Part shown: piece by piece, positions 44,701 to 53,013 of the stretch
Position numbering within the stretch: position 1 is the first letter of the stretch
Layout of the letters: the number at the start of each line of letters is the position of its first letter
Translations under genes and position numbers: made by a program
Source: Chryseolinea serpens
GTDB lineage: Bacteria > Bacteroidota > Bacteroidia > Cytophagales > Cyclobacteriaceae
Direction of reading: 5' to 3'
DNA: 64,000 nt
NCBI RefSeq assembly: GCF_900129725.1
Contig: NZ_FQWQ01000002.1
Location: forward strand, 744,001 to 808,000
Notes under the pieces: generated by a model
The model's database searches: none
The model's input: only the letters and a program-made list of their open reading frames with translations
Told to the model about the DNA's origin: nothing

Positions 44701-44802
44701 GCGCGGCATGGTGAGCAGCGTGGTGATGCCCACGGCGGCGGCCATCAAAAACATGATGAGCGTGAACTGATAATTTTTTACGGCGTATTCAGAAATTTTC
44801 AT
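41764..44802 (-). CDS. RND efflux transporter permease
   Basis: 1012 residues of the HAE1/AcrB-like RND family: one N-terminal helix, porter domain, helices with GLLVDDSIVVVENIERW (the proton-relay aspartates) and the second half with SLSFVAIIGLIALAGVEVKNSILLV. The N terminus is short (MKISEYAVKNYQFTLIMF). It pumps drugs, detergents or metals from periplasm to outside with the adaptor and TolC partner upstream. Third gene of the operon, six bases after the adaptor stop. Confidence 0.95.
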   Translation of the reverse strand: MKISEYAVKNYQFTLIMFLMAAAVGITTLLTMPRSEDPDVESPQFAMIIVYPGTSPKDMEELVVDPIEDKVNELEDIKRIRTTISDGLAVFRVEFKYESDPDEKYQELIRELNSLRSELPKDIYSIDVNKFQPSDVNILQIALISENASRATLKKTAESLQDELEKIPMLKNVEIQGLPEQIVRIELRLEKIAQMHIPMDAIISSLQSEMANIPGGSVVAGSKSFNIKTSGNYTNLEEIRNTIVYTANGKNILLSDVADASITFEEATHITRLNGHRCVFVVAAQKSGLNITQTQKVYKPVLKQFEATLPSNIAMVNHFDQADNVNGRLAGLGKDFLIAILLVSITLLPLGGRAATIVMISIPLSLAIGLVLLNLLGISLNQLSIVGLVVALGLLVDDSIVVVENIERWMRDGHSRLDATIKATRQIGLAVVGCTVTLIIAFMPLVFLPEGAGDFIRGLPLAVIMAVLASMLVSLTIIPFLSSRILKDKGDDHGNIFLRGLQRLIHGSYSRLLDKALQKPVITLVAAGIIFFASLQLFPIIGFGLFPASEKPQFIINTITPLQTNLERTDTVSRYVERVVSAIPEVSFFATNVGKGNPRIYYNVSQENEHTDFAQTFVQLDEHASPEKKLEIINTLRDQFNQYPGAKIEVKNFEQGPPVAAPIEIRLIGDNLDTLRALAGRVEHMLKQTEGTLYVNNPVSNLKSDMRVVINQDKARMTGISTVDIDRTVRLAVAGLDMGSFSDAEGEDYNIHLTTPKQERATLASLENLFVNNRQGAAVPLAQIAGLQLETSPLRIDHYNKNRMVSVSAFVKKGYLNDKVIREVVSKMESTKLPAGYSFMMGGDVEAGNESFGGLGTVIIVTVFMFVAVLVLMFKTFKSTLIVLSVIPLGVVGAVIALFLTGNSLSFVAIIGLIALAGVEVKNSILLVDFTNQLRAQGKSIEEAIREAGEVRFLPIVLTSLTAIGGLMPIALSVNPLISPLAIVLIGGLISSTLLSRIVTPVVYKLIPPKVV

Positions 44803-44808
44803 AACCGT

Positions 44809-45873
44809 TTATTTAAGGATTTGGATGGGCGAACGATCGGAGAGATAAGCACTGCCGGCGATGACCAGCGCGCTGGCATTTTCGAGACCCGCGCTGATGC
44901 GGATGGTGCGGCCATCGAACGAAGCGATGGTAACGGGTTGTTTGCGGGCCGTACGCGAATCGTCGGTCACAAAAACAAAGCCTTCGTTTCCGTTGGCGTC
45001 CAGCACGGCTTCATAGGGAACGCTCCAGGAGGTGACCGACACGCCGGAGTGGATCACGGCCGAACCAAACATACCGGCCGCCAGCTTCACGCCATCGTTT
45101 TCCACTTTCAGTTCCAGCGTAAAGGCACCGGTCTGCGGATCGGAGGTCTCCGACCTTCTCAACACGGTTCCTTTAAATGTCTTTTCCGGGAAGGCGTCGA
45201 TCTGCACGGTGGTCTTGTCACCGTTCTTTACTTCCGCCCACTGTTTATCGCTCACCCCAACCTTGAGGATCCAGTCGCCTTTCGCTGCTCCGTTGGTCAC
45301 CAGCACCGGGTTGCCTGTGCTCACCACCTGGCCGGCGTTCACAAACTTGCGCAACACAAAGCCGTTGGCCGGCGCATGGATCTCGGCAAAGGTCCGGTTG
45401 AACGTTACGGCTTCCAGTTGTTGCTTGGCGATGTCGAGACCGGTTTGCACATTTTGCAGCTGCTCCAGGGTGGCCACACTGTCGCGATACAAATTGGTGA
45501 TGCGTTGAAGATCGCGTTGTGCTTTTTCATAGCTGAAGCGGGCTTGGGCCACTTGGGCATTCAGTTCGGTGAGGTCGAGCGTGGCGAGGAGTTGTCCTTT
45601 CTTTACGGCTTCACCTTCTTTCACCAACACGGCCCCGATCACGCCGCCGCTTTTGAAACTCAGCGTAGTCTCGTCGTCGGTAGTAAGTTGTCCGCTGGCT
45701 TTGATGTCGGTGAGGTTTGTCGATTTTTCCAGTGACATCACTTTCACCGGTACGGGCTCGGAAGCATTGGGGATAGCTTTGCGTTCGCCTTTGCTGTCGG
45801 TGCAAGCTTGCAGCACGACGGCCGTCAAAAGGATGGCACCGGCGAACAGGAAATTCTTTTGGATAGTGTTCAT
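44809..45873 (-). CDS. RND efflux periplasmic adaptor lipoprotein
   Basis: 354 residues from ATG 45873. The lipobox is VVLQAC. The lipoyl half-motifs (VLVKEGEAVKKGQLLATLD and PANGFVLRKFVNAGQVVSTGN) flank an alpha-hairpin (about 95-160), then the beta-barrel and membrane-proximal domains. It bridges the RND pump with TolC. Between tolC (22 bases upstream) and the RND gene (six bases downstream) it is clearly operonic. Confidence 0.93.
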   Translation of the reverse strand: MNTIQKNFLFAGAILLTAVVLQACTDSKGERKAIPNASEPVPVKVMSLEKSTNLTDIKASGQLTTDDETTLSFKSGGVIGAVLVKEGEAVKKGQLLATLDLTELNAQVAQARFSYEKAQRDLQRITNLYRDSVATLEQLQNVQTGLDIAKQQLEAVTFNRTFAEIHAPANGFVLRKFVNAGQVVSTGNPVLVTNGAAKGDWILKVGVSDKQWAEVKNGDKTTVQIDAFPEKTFKGTVLRRSETSDPQTGAFTLELKVENDGVKLAAGMFGSAVIHSGVSVTSWSVPYEAVLDANGNEGFVFVTDDSRTARKQPVTIASFDGRTIRISAGLENASALVIAGSAYLSDRSPIQILK

Positions 45874-45895
45874 AGGGATTCGGATTGATATTTTT

Positions 45896-47257
45896 TTAAA
45901 AAGTATAAGAAGCGGTCTCGCGCTCCAGCCGGGCTTCGGCCGTGAGCATTTCAAACAATCTCAGGTTTTGCTGGAGCAGTGAAGAGGTCAGCTGGTTGCG
46001 GGCGTCCAGAAATTCGATCAGCGTATTGATCCCTTGCTGATAACCCTTTTCCACCAAATTGAAATAGCTCTGCGCCGACTTCAACTGCTCGCGCGACGCG
46101 GCATAGTTTTGTACGGTGGTTTGCCAATCGTTCTTGGCCACGTCGGCCGCGAGCTGAAGTTGTTCTGTAGTGCGCGTCAGGTTCAACTCTGTTTTGCGCA
46201 TCTCCAAGGTGTTCTGGCGAATGCTGATGTTGTTCCGGAAACCCTGAAACAAAGGGAGCGACAGTTGTACGCCGACGAGATAATATTTCGACTTGTCGTT
46301 GAACTTCCAGTCGGCGGCTTGCGAGCCCAGGTCCAGGAAAGCATTCACTTTCGGTACGCGGGTCAGTCGGTTCAGGCGAATGGAGGCGGCGTTGATGTCG
46401 CGCGACGTTTTGATCATTTTCAGTTCCTCGCGGGAAGTGATGTCGGTGGATGCCGAATCCAGGGCGGTGGCACCGGCCAGATCATAGGAGACCTCAATCT
46501 CGCGGTCCAACGGCTTGTTCAATAAAAAATTAAAATACTTGCGGGCGTTGACCACGCGGTTCTCGGCACTGTTCAGGTCGGCCTTCACGCGTTCGGCTTC
46601 ACTCTTGCTGCGCAGGTAGTTTGCGGGCAAACTCTTGCCATTGCGCAGCAGGGATTCATTCACCTCCACGTTCTTATTGACCAACCCAAGCCCGCTCTCA
46701 TAGATCTTCACCGCGGCCACGGCGGCCAGGTAACTGAAGTAGGCCGACTTGATGTCCAGCACCAGCTGTCTTTTATATAGCTCCACTTCATATTGCTTCA
46801 GCACAACCTGCTGGCTTTGGATGGACCGGTTCACATACAAATCGGTATTCACCAACGGCAGCGACGTGCGCACCCGCGCATCATAGAAATTGTGCGGGAA
46901 AAAATTCTGGTTCACGTTCTCGATCTGCGGAAACTTGTCGCCTTGCGTGAGCTGGTTCAGCGAGGCATACACAGGGTTCAACAAGTCGCCTACCGGGATG
47001 GCAATACTTCTTCCTCCCTCACCCGATGTATAGTCGCCCAGGAGATTTACAGAAGGAAAAAAGTAACTGCGGGCGATCTGCAGGGATTGTTGTGCCTGCT
47101 GCAGCGTGATGTCTTTTTGCTGCAACACCAGGTTGTCTTTCAACCCTTCGGAGACATAGCCGTCCAAAACGGTTTGCGCCGTTAAGGCCGTCGAAAGCGT
47201 GGTCAGCGCGATCACAAGGCCGTATCGGATCAGTTGGAGAGGTGGATTAGTTTTCAT
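45896..47257 (-). CDS. TolC-family outer membrane efflux protein
   Basis: 453 residues with signal peptide MKTNPPLQLIRYGLVIALTT and TAQ cleavage. The long helical repeats typical of TolC are seen twice: LQQKDITLQQAQQSLQIARSYF near the start and TTVQNYAASREQLKSAQSYF near the end, with RNQLTSSLLQQNLRLFEML closing. It forms a trimeric channel tunnel. First gene of the tolC-adaptor-RND operon; an operator-like inverted repeat lies ten bases before it. Confidence 0.93.
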   Translation of the reverse strand: MKTNPPLQLIRYGLVIALTTLSTALTAQTVLDGYVSEGLKDNLVLQQKDITLQQAQQSLQIARSYFFPSVNLLGDYTSGEGGRSIAIPVGDLLNPVYASLNQLTQGDKFPQIENVNQNFFPHNFYDARVRTSLPLVNTDLYVNRSIQSQQVVLKQYEVELYKRQLVLDIKSAYFSYLAAVAAVKIYESGLGLVNKNVEVNESLLRNGKSLPANYLRSKSEAERVKADLNSAENRVVNARKYFNFLLNKPLDREIEVSYDLAGATALDSASTDITSREELKMIKTSRDINAASIRLNRLTRVPKVNAFLDLGSQAADWKFNDKSKYYLVGVQLSLPLFQGFRNNISIRQNTLEMRKTELNLTRTTEQLQLAADVAKNDWQTTVQNYAASREQLKSAQSYFNLVEKGYQQGINTLIEFLDARNQLTSSLLQQNLRLFEMLTAEARLERETASYTF

Positions 47258-47266
47258 TGAACATTT

Positions 47267-47283
47267 AGTTTACACTGTTAATT
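47267..47283. promoter_or_regulatory. probable TetR operator before tolC
   Basis: AGTTTAC-ACT-GTTAATT matches the 7-3-7 layout of the repeat before tetR (47959-47975) at 11 of 14 arm positions. Ten bases before the tolC start codon. Confidence 0.5.
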
Positions 47284-47299
47284 ATTATGGCAAAATTTT

Positions 47300-47941
47300 T
47301 TAAGACGGCGAAACGGTGTGCATACGGTTCAGGATCTCGTTGACCATCTCACATGCTCTCATAGCCAAATTGGGCTGGTTCAACTCACTGACGACGGAAC
47401 AGCGGTTCCGGATCTCGAGCGAGCAAATGCCATGCACCATCGACCACGTTGTGAAGGCCAGCACCTCGGCATTCATACCCTTGAAATAACCCTTTGCAAT
47501 ACACTCTTCTATCGTATTCACCAAAAAGCCAAAGGCACGGTCTCCCTCCTCCCAATCCAACTCCTCCTTCTTTTCTTTTTCCAGGGCATTCATGGGCGAC
47601 CGGATGATGAACATCAGATCATAAAATTCCCCGTTTTCCAGGGCAAACGTTACGTAGGCCTTGGCGATGGCCTTCAGGCGTTCAAAAGGATCTTCCACAT
47701 GCCCCAGGGCGCGGAAGTATTGATTGAGCAGTACAAAACCTTCGCGGTGGAGGGCATAGAAAATGTCATCCTTATCCTTAAAATAGAGATAGATCGTCGT
47801 GGGGGAATATTCAATGCGCTCGGCAATGTTGCGGATGGAGGTTTCCTCGTAGCCGCGTTCCATGAACAACGCCTTGGCGGTCTGCAGGATCTTGGCTTTC
47901 AATTCCTCTTTTTGGCGCTCTTTACGATTTGATATGGTCAT
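47300..47941 (-). CDS. TetR/AcrR-family transcriptional repressor
   Basis: 213 residues with an N-terminal helix-turn-helix (KILQTAKALFMERGYEETS, IRNIAERIEYSPTTIYLYF, KDKDDIFYALHREG) and an alpha-helical ligand domain with a conserved central Trp (TTWSMVHGICSLEIRNRC). It should repress the efflux operon 42 bases downstream, and itself; perfect inverted repeats of the expected size lie before both genes. Ligand unknown. Confidence 0.92.
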   Translation of the reverse strand: MTISNRKERQKEELKAKILQTAKALFMERGYEETSIRNIAERIEYSPTTIYLYFKDKDDIFYALHREGFVLLNQYFRALGHVEDPFERLKAIAKAYVTFALENGEFYDLMFIIRSPMNALEKEKKEELDWEEGDRAFGFLVNTIEECIAKGYFKGMNAEVLAFTTWSMVHGICSLEIRNRCSVVSELNQPNLAMRACEMVNEILNRMHTVSPS

Positions 47942-47958
47942 TGCATTGCTGATATTTT

Positions 47959-47975
47959 ACTTAACGGTGTTAAGT
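47959..47975. promoter_or_regulatory. probable TetR operator before tetR
   Basis: A perfect 7-3-7 inverted repeat ACTTAAC-GGT-GTTAAGT starting 18 bases before the tetR start codon. Confidence 0.6.
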
Positions 47976-48054
47976 TACAGAATGTTTTAGAATTCTTAAA
48001 AATTTTTTTTGACCGTAAAAAGTAGGGAAACGCCTGAAAAGCGGCTGAATGGCC

Positions 48055-49476
48055 TTAATTGACGCGCATTTTGAGCTTTTTGCCCAGGTCGTCGACGGTG
48101 GCTTTGAAATTGGGATCGGTTTTCATCATATCCTCAACGGATTCCAGGGCGTGGATCACCGTGCTGTGGTCGCGGCCGCCAAAGTTTTCGCCGATAAGGG
48201 CCAACGTGAGTTGGGTGTAACGCTTGCAGAAATACATGGCCACCTGGCGGGGGATCACGATCTCGCGCTTCTTTACCTTGCCTTTCATGGCATCCAGATC
48301 CACTTTAAATGACTCAGCAACAGTCTTTTGTATAAAATCAACGCTAACGTCGGATTGGATCTCCTTAATGATGTTCTTCAACACTTCCTTCGCCAATTCC
48401 AGGTCGATCTCTTTTTTGAGCAGGGTGGCGTGGAAAATAAGCGAGTTCAGCACCCCTTCCATGTCGCGCAAGTTGGTGTCGACGCTGTAGGCGAGGTATT
48501 CCGACACTTCGGTAGGAATTTGAATGCCGTCGGCCTGCATCTTGCGGTTGATGATGGCGAGCTTGGTCTCGAAATCGGGTTCCTGGAGGTCGGCCGTCAA
48601 TCCCCATTTGAACCGGGAGAGCAGGCGTTCCTGGAAGCCTTTCATGTCGCGCGGCGGGCAATCGCTGGTCATAATGATCTGCTTGCCCGATTGGTGCAAC
48701 TGGTTGAAAATATGGAAAAACATCTCCTGTGTCTTCTCACGGCCGGCAAGGAATTGCACGTCGTCGAGAATGAGGAGGTCTACTTGCTGATAGAAGTTCT
48801 GGAAGTCCTGCAGCTTGTGATTTTGCAGGGCGTTGAGGAACTGGTTGGTGAAATCGCTTTGATCGACATACAACACTACTTTGTTGGGCATGTTGTTTTT
48901 GATCTCATTTCCGATGGCTTGCACCAAGTGTGTCTTTCCCACACCAACGCCACCATACAGCATCAACGGGTTGAATGATGTGATGCCCGGCTTCTTCGCC
49001 ACAGCGACCCCGGCCGAACGCGCCAGACGGTTACAATCGCCTTCAACAAAATTGTCGAAGCTATACGCTGCATTGAGTCGCGAGTTGACGGTGTGCGGAT
49101 TTAAGGCTTTGATGGAGAACGGCGAATAGTCGTCGGAACCAAAACCATTCACGGCACTGCGGCGGTTGCCTGCGCCATTGGCGGGATAATTGACCGAGAC
49201 AGCAGGCGCCTGTTGATTGCCACTGTCGACCACCACGGAGTACTCCAGCCGGCCGGTAGGCCCCAGCACGGTGTGTATGGCACGTTTCAGCACGGGCACA
49301 TAGTTGTCCTCCAGCCATTCGTAGAAAAATTGGGAAGGAACTTGTATCGTCAGCACATCGCCGTCAACCCGCAAGGGAGCAATCGGCCTGAACCAGGTAT
49401 TAAAGTTCTCCTCTCCTACATTTTCCCGAATCACTTCAAGACAATCGTTCCATACTGTACCGCAGCTAACTTCCAT
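48055..49476 (-). CDS. dnaA: chromosomal replication initiator DnaA
   Basis: 473 residues from MEVSCGTVWNDCLEVIREN. Domain I (1-85), a linker, then the AAA+ domain with Walker A GGVGVGKTH and Walker B LLILDDVQFLAG, the sensor I region QIIMTSDCPP, and domain IV with the box-binding signature LALIGENFGGRDHSTVIHA. It binds ATP and DnaA boxes at oriC to open the origin. Single gene; divergent from the mutase operon. I saw no DnaA-box cluster in either flank. Confidence 0.97.
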   Translation of the reverse strand: MEVSCGTVWNDCLEVIRENVGEENFNTWFRPIAPLRVDGDVLTIQVPSQFFYEWLEDNYVPVLKRAIHTVLGPTGRLEYSVVVDSGNQQAPAVSVNYPANGAGNRRSAVNGFGSDDYSPFSIKALNPHTVNSRLNAAYSFDNFVEGDCNRLARSAGVAVAKKPGITSFNPLMLYGGVGVGKTHLVQAIGNEIKNNMPNKVVLYVDQSDFTNQFLNALQNHKLQDFQNFYQQVDLLILDDVQFLAGREKTQEMFFHIFNQLHQSGKQIIMTSDCPPRDMKGFQERLLSRFKWGLTADLQEPDFETKLAIINRKMQADGIQIPTEVSEYLAYSVDTNLRDMEGVLNSLIFHATLLKKEIDLELAKEVLKNIIKEIQSDVSVDFIQKTVAESFKVDLDAMKGKVKKREIVIPRQVAMYFCKRYTQLTLALIGENFGGRDHSTVIHALESVEDMMKTDPNFKATVDDLGKKLKMRVN

Positions 49477-49669
49477 GGTTGATCTCCAAATTCAGTGTGA
49501 TTTCAGACTCCGTTTGAGAAAGGGAGACAAAGATGTAAAAAAATGGATTAACAAAACAAGCCGACCTAACCTTGATTTTTCAGAAAAAAATGTGATTGGA
49601 AAAATTTGAAAATTAAACACCACCAGTTCGGAAAACTTGACTAAAATTGGATTATAATAAAGAACCCGC

Positions 49670-50800
49670 ATGTCTGAATCCGCCATCCACAGCCTGTTAC
49701 GGCAGTCTTTCCCCATTTCGAATAAAGCCGATTGGTTGCGGACTGCTGCTGCGGAGATCGACGGAAAAGATCCCGCTGAAATATTGGCCTGGAAGCTTGA
49801 CGGCCTAACTTTTTCTCCGTATTACGACCGCGCCGACACCGCATCACTGCAGTATCTCAAAAATTTTGAACTACCGCCTTCGCCGCACGCACACGCTGGT
49901 GCACGCTTTTGGGAAAACCTGCCACAGCTTGTCATTACCGATGAAAAGAAAGACAATACAACACTCCTGCATCAATTAAATAACGGTGCCGACGGCATCA
50001 TCCTCGATCTGCGAAATCGCCAAACGGTTGATATCGCCGGTCTATTGGATCAAGTGGACTGGCGCTTTTGCAACGTCTCTTTTTTCGTGACGGATGCTAT
50101 CCTGGAAAACTTGTTGGCATCCTATGTTCAGAAAAAAAATTATGAGCCGCATTCCCTTTCCGGGACAGTATGGTGGAATCATCTCCCTGAAAAAAATATT
50201 CCCAAGCTTTCATCGCTCTCCCACCTCACCCATTTCAGGCGCTGGGGCATCGTGGCCGACGCTGCGTCGCCTGTAGAGGAAATTGCGAACGTCTTAACAA
50301 AAGCCGCCCGCGTGATGGATGCGCTCACGGAAGAAGGCGTTGAAAAAGAAATGGCCTGGCGCAACCTCGCATTGTCCCTACCGGTCGACACCGATTTTTT
50401 TTGTTCGATTGCAAAACTGAAAGCGTTGCGGTTGTTGTGGTTTCAATTGGCGCATGCGTTTGGCATTCCTCCCACCGACAGCATGGCACTGCACCTTCAT
50501 GTGCGTTCCACGCCATGGGTCAACGAGAAATTTCAACCCCACGGCAACCTGTTGAAAGCCACCACGGCCGCTATGGCAGCCGTGATGGGGGGCTGCAACG
50601 CACTGACCATCCACGCCGAAGATGCCACCAACAGCACGATGACACGCATGGCTCGCAACGCCTCTTCCATCTTGCGCGAAGAATCGCACCTCGATAAAGT
50701 GGCCGATCCGTTGGCCGGCACCTATGCCGTGCAGGAAATGACACACGCCCTGGCGCACGCTGCGTGGGCTTTGCTTCAACAAAATTTGCAACAGCCATGA
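49670..50800 (+). CDS. methylmalonyl-CoA mutase small subunit, no cobalamin domain
   Basis: 376 residues. The TIM-barrel part has [41 protein letters not shown] and [17 protein letters not shown], the MCM pattern. It ends without the C-terminal cobalamin-binding domain found in many small subunits. It makes the catalytically inactive partner in the MCM heterodimer. The stop overlaps the start of the large subunit gene by four bases (ATGA), so both are coupled. Confidence 0.9.
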   Translation: MSESAIHSLLRQSFPISNKADWLRTAAAEIDGKDPAEILAWKLDGLTFSPYYDRADTASLQYLKNFELPPSPHAHAGARFWENLPQLVITDEKKDNTTLLHQLNNGADGIILDLRNRQTVDIAGLLDQVDWRFCNVSFFVTDAILENLLASYVQKKNYEPHSLSGTVWWNHLPEKNIPKLSSLSHLTHFRRWGIVADAASPVEEIANVLTKAARVMDALTEEGVEKEMAWRNLALSLPVDTDFFCSIAKLKALRLLWFQLAHAFGIPPTDSMALHLHVRSTPWVNEKFQPHGNLLKATTAAMAAVMGGCNALTIHAEDATNSTMTRMARNASSILREESHLDKVADPLAGTYAVQEMTHALAHAAWALLQQNLQQP

Positions 50801-52926
50801 AGCCCGATTTCTCCCGCATCCCCGCCAACGCCTTCGTGCTGCCTCCTGCACCGGACAACACACGCACCGGTTCATGGAACAGCCCTGAAAAAATTGCGAT
50901 CCCCGCACGCTACACGTCAGCTGATCTCAACGGTGCGGCACGCCTGGATTTCTCCGCGGGCATACCGCCCTTTCTTCGCGGACCGTATGCCACCATGTAT
51001 ACCACCAAGCCTTGGACCATCCGTCAATACGCCGGTTTCTCCACCGCGAAAGATTCCAACGCATTTTACCGGCGCAACATTGCCGCAGGGCAACGCGGTC
51101 TCTCGGTGGCGTTCGATCTGGCCACACACCGCGGCTACGATTCCGATCACCCCCGCGTATCGGGCGACGTAGGCAAAGCTGGGGTGGCCATTGATTCTGT
51201 GCTGGACATGAAGATCCTGTTCGATCAGATCCCACTCGACAAGATGTCGGTGTCCATGACCATGAACGGCGCCGTCATTCCGATCATGGCCTTCTACATC
51301 GTTGCTGCGGAAGAACAAGGCGTGAAGCCGGCCCAACTGAGTGGCACCATTCAGAACGATATCCTGAAAGAGTTTATGGTGCGCAACACCTACATCTATC
51401 CACCGGCCCACTCCATGCGCATCGTGGCCGACATCTTCCGGTATACTTCGCAACACATGCCGAAGTTCAATTCCATCAGCATCAGCGGCTATCACATGCA
51501 CGAGGCCGGTGCACCGGCCGACGTGGAGTTGGCGTATACGCTGGCCGATGGATTGGAATATATCCGCGCCGGTTTAGCGGCCGGCATTGCGATCGACGAT
51601 TTTGCACCGCGTCTTTCTTTCTTCTGGGGCATCGGCATGAACTTCTTTATGGAAGTCGCCAAGATGCGCGCCGCCCGGATGTTGTGGTCGAAGCTGGTGC
51701 AACAGTTCAATCCCAAAAATCCGAAGTCGATGGCCTTGCGCACGCATTGCCAAACGTCGGGCTGGAGCCTTACCGAACAAGATCCTTACAACAACGTGAC
51801 GCGCACGTGCATCGAAGCAATGGCCGCCGTGATGGGGGGCACACAATCGCTGCACACCAATTCGTTGGATGAAGCCATCGCGTTGCCCACCGATTTCTCG
51901 GCACGCATTGCACGCAACACACAATTGTACCTGGAAAAAGAAACGGGGATCACCCACCTCGTCGATCCGATGGCCGGATCGTATTATGTGGAGAATCTCA
52001 CCGCACAACTGACCACCCATGCCTGGCAGTTGATGGAAGAAGTGGAAAAACTTGGTGGGATGACAAAAGCGATCGAGAGCGGTGTTCCGAAAATGCGGAT
52101 CGAACAAGCCGCCGCCGCCAAGCAAGCGCGCATCGATTCGGGGAAAGATGTCATTGTAGGCGTAAACAAATATGCCACCGACGAAAAGCCCGACTTCGAT
52201 ATTCTCGAGGTGGATAACACCGCCGTGCGCCAGGAACAACTTGAACGGTTGGTCCAGTTGAAGGCAGAACGCAACACCGCCGCCGTAGAGACCGCGCTGC
52301 AAGCGTTGTCTGACGCCGCAGCCAACGGCACGGGTAATCTCTTGGCACTGGCCGTGGATGCAGCACGCCTGCGCGCCACGTTGGGAGAAATATCGACGGC
52401 CATGGAAAAATCGTTTGGTCGCTACAAAGCCACCATCCGTTCGATTTCAGGTGTATATTCGGGTGAGATGAAGGATCAAAAGATTTTTGAAGAAGTGCGC
52501 GAACTCGCCGACCGCTTTGCCGAACGCGACGGCCGCCGGCCCCGCATCCTGGTAGCCAAGATGGGTCAGGATGGTCACGATCGCGGGGCCAAGGTGATCG
52601 CCACCAGTTTTGCAGACCTCGGCTTTGATGTAGACATCGGCCCGCTGTTTCAAACGCCGGAAGAGGTGGCCATGCAAGCCGCCGAAAACGACGTGCATGT
52701 CGTGGGGGCCTCCAGCCTGGCCGGTGGCCACAAAACGCTGGTCCCGGCGCTCATCACAGCGTTAAAAAAAATCGGACGACCCGACATCATGGTCATCGCC
52801 GGCGGTGTGATTCCCGCACAGGACCATCCCTTCCTCCACGAGGCGGGCGTCTCATTTGTTTTTGGACCGGGGACCGTGATCACCACCGCCGCCCGCGACA
52901 TCCTGGAGCGCCTCATGCCGGAGTAG
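50797..52926 (+). CDS. methylmalonyl-CoA mutase large subunit
   Basis: 709 residues. Barrel marks are [59 protein letters not shown] and [15 protein letters not shown]; the C-terminal cobalamin domain shows the base-off motif [18 protein letters not shown] with the axial His, [14 protein letters not shown] and VIAGGVIP. It interconverts (R)-methylmalonyl-CoA and succinyl-CoA by a radical mechanism, linking propionate and odd-chain or branched-chain catabolism to the TCA cycle. Second gene after the small subunit. Confidence 0.97.
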   Translation: MKPDFSRIPANAFVLPPAPDNTRTGSWNSPEKIAIPARYTSADLNGAARLDFSAGIPPFLRGPYATMYTTKPWTIRQYAGFSTAKDSNAFYRRNIAAGQRGLSVAFDLATHRGYDSDHPRVSGDVGKAGVAIDSVLDMKILFDQIPLDKMSVSMTMNGAVIPIMAFYIVAAEEQGVKPAQLSGTIQNDILKEFMVRNTYIYPPAHSMRIVADIFRYTSQHMPKFNSISISGYHMHEAGAPADVELAYTLADGLEYIRAGLAAGIAIDDFAPRLSFFWGIGMNFFMEVAKMRAARMLWSKLVQQFNPKNPKSMALRTHCQTSGWSLTEQDPYNNVTRTCIEAMAAVMGGTQSLHTNSLDEAIALPTDFSARIARNTQLYLEKETGITHLVDPMAGSYYVENLTAQLTTHAWQLMEEVEKLGGMTKAIESGVPKMRIEQAAAAKQARIDSGKDVIVGVNKYATDEKPDFDILEVDNTAVRQEQLERLVQLKAERNTAAVETALQALSDAAANGTGNLLALAVDAARLRATLGEISTAMEKSFGRYKATIRSISGVYSGEMKDQKIFEEVRELADRFAERDGRRPRILVAKMGQDGHDRGAKVIATSFADLGFDVDIGPLFQTPEEVAMQAAENDVHVVGASSLAGGHKTLVPALITALKKIGRPDIMVIAGGVIPAQDHPFLHEAGVSFVFGPGTVITTAARDILERLMPE

Positions 52927-52928
52927 CA

Positions 52929-52944
52929 TGACCCTTTTGGGTCA
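52929..52944 (+). terminator. hairpin after the mutase operon
   Basis: TGACCC-TTTT-GGGTCA, two bases after the stop. Perfect six-base stem, no following T-run, so termination may be partial and let transcription continue into the CHAT gene. Confidence 0.5.
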
Positions 52945-53013
52945 GCCGCCAAAGCGCCTTCCCCCACTGTCGAAAATTCATTACATTAGTAGTCCAATTC
53001 AAATACTTGCTCC

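Noticed and set aside
49477-49669. oriC beside dnaA
   Set aside because: The gap is AT-rich but I found no TTATnCACA-type boxes.
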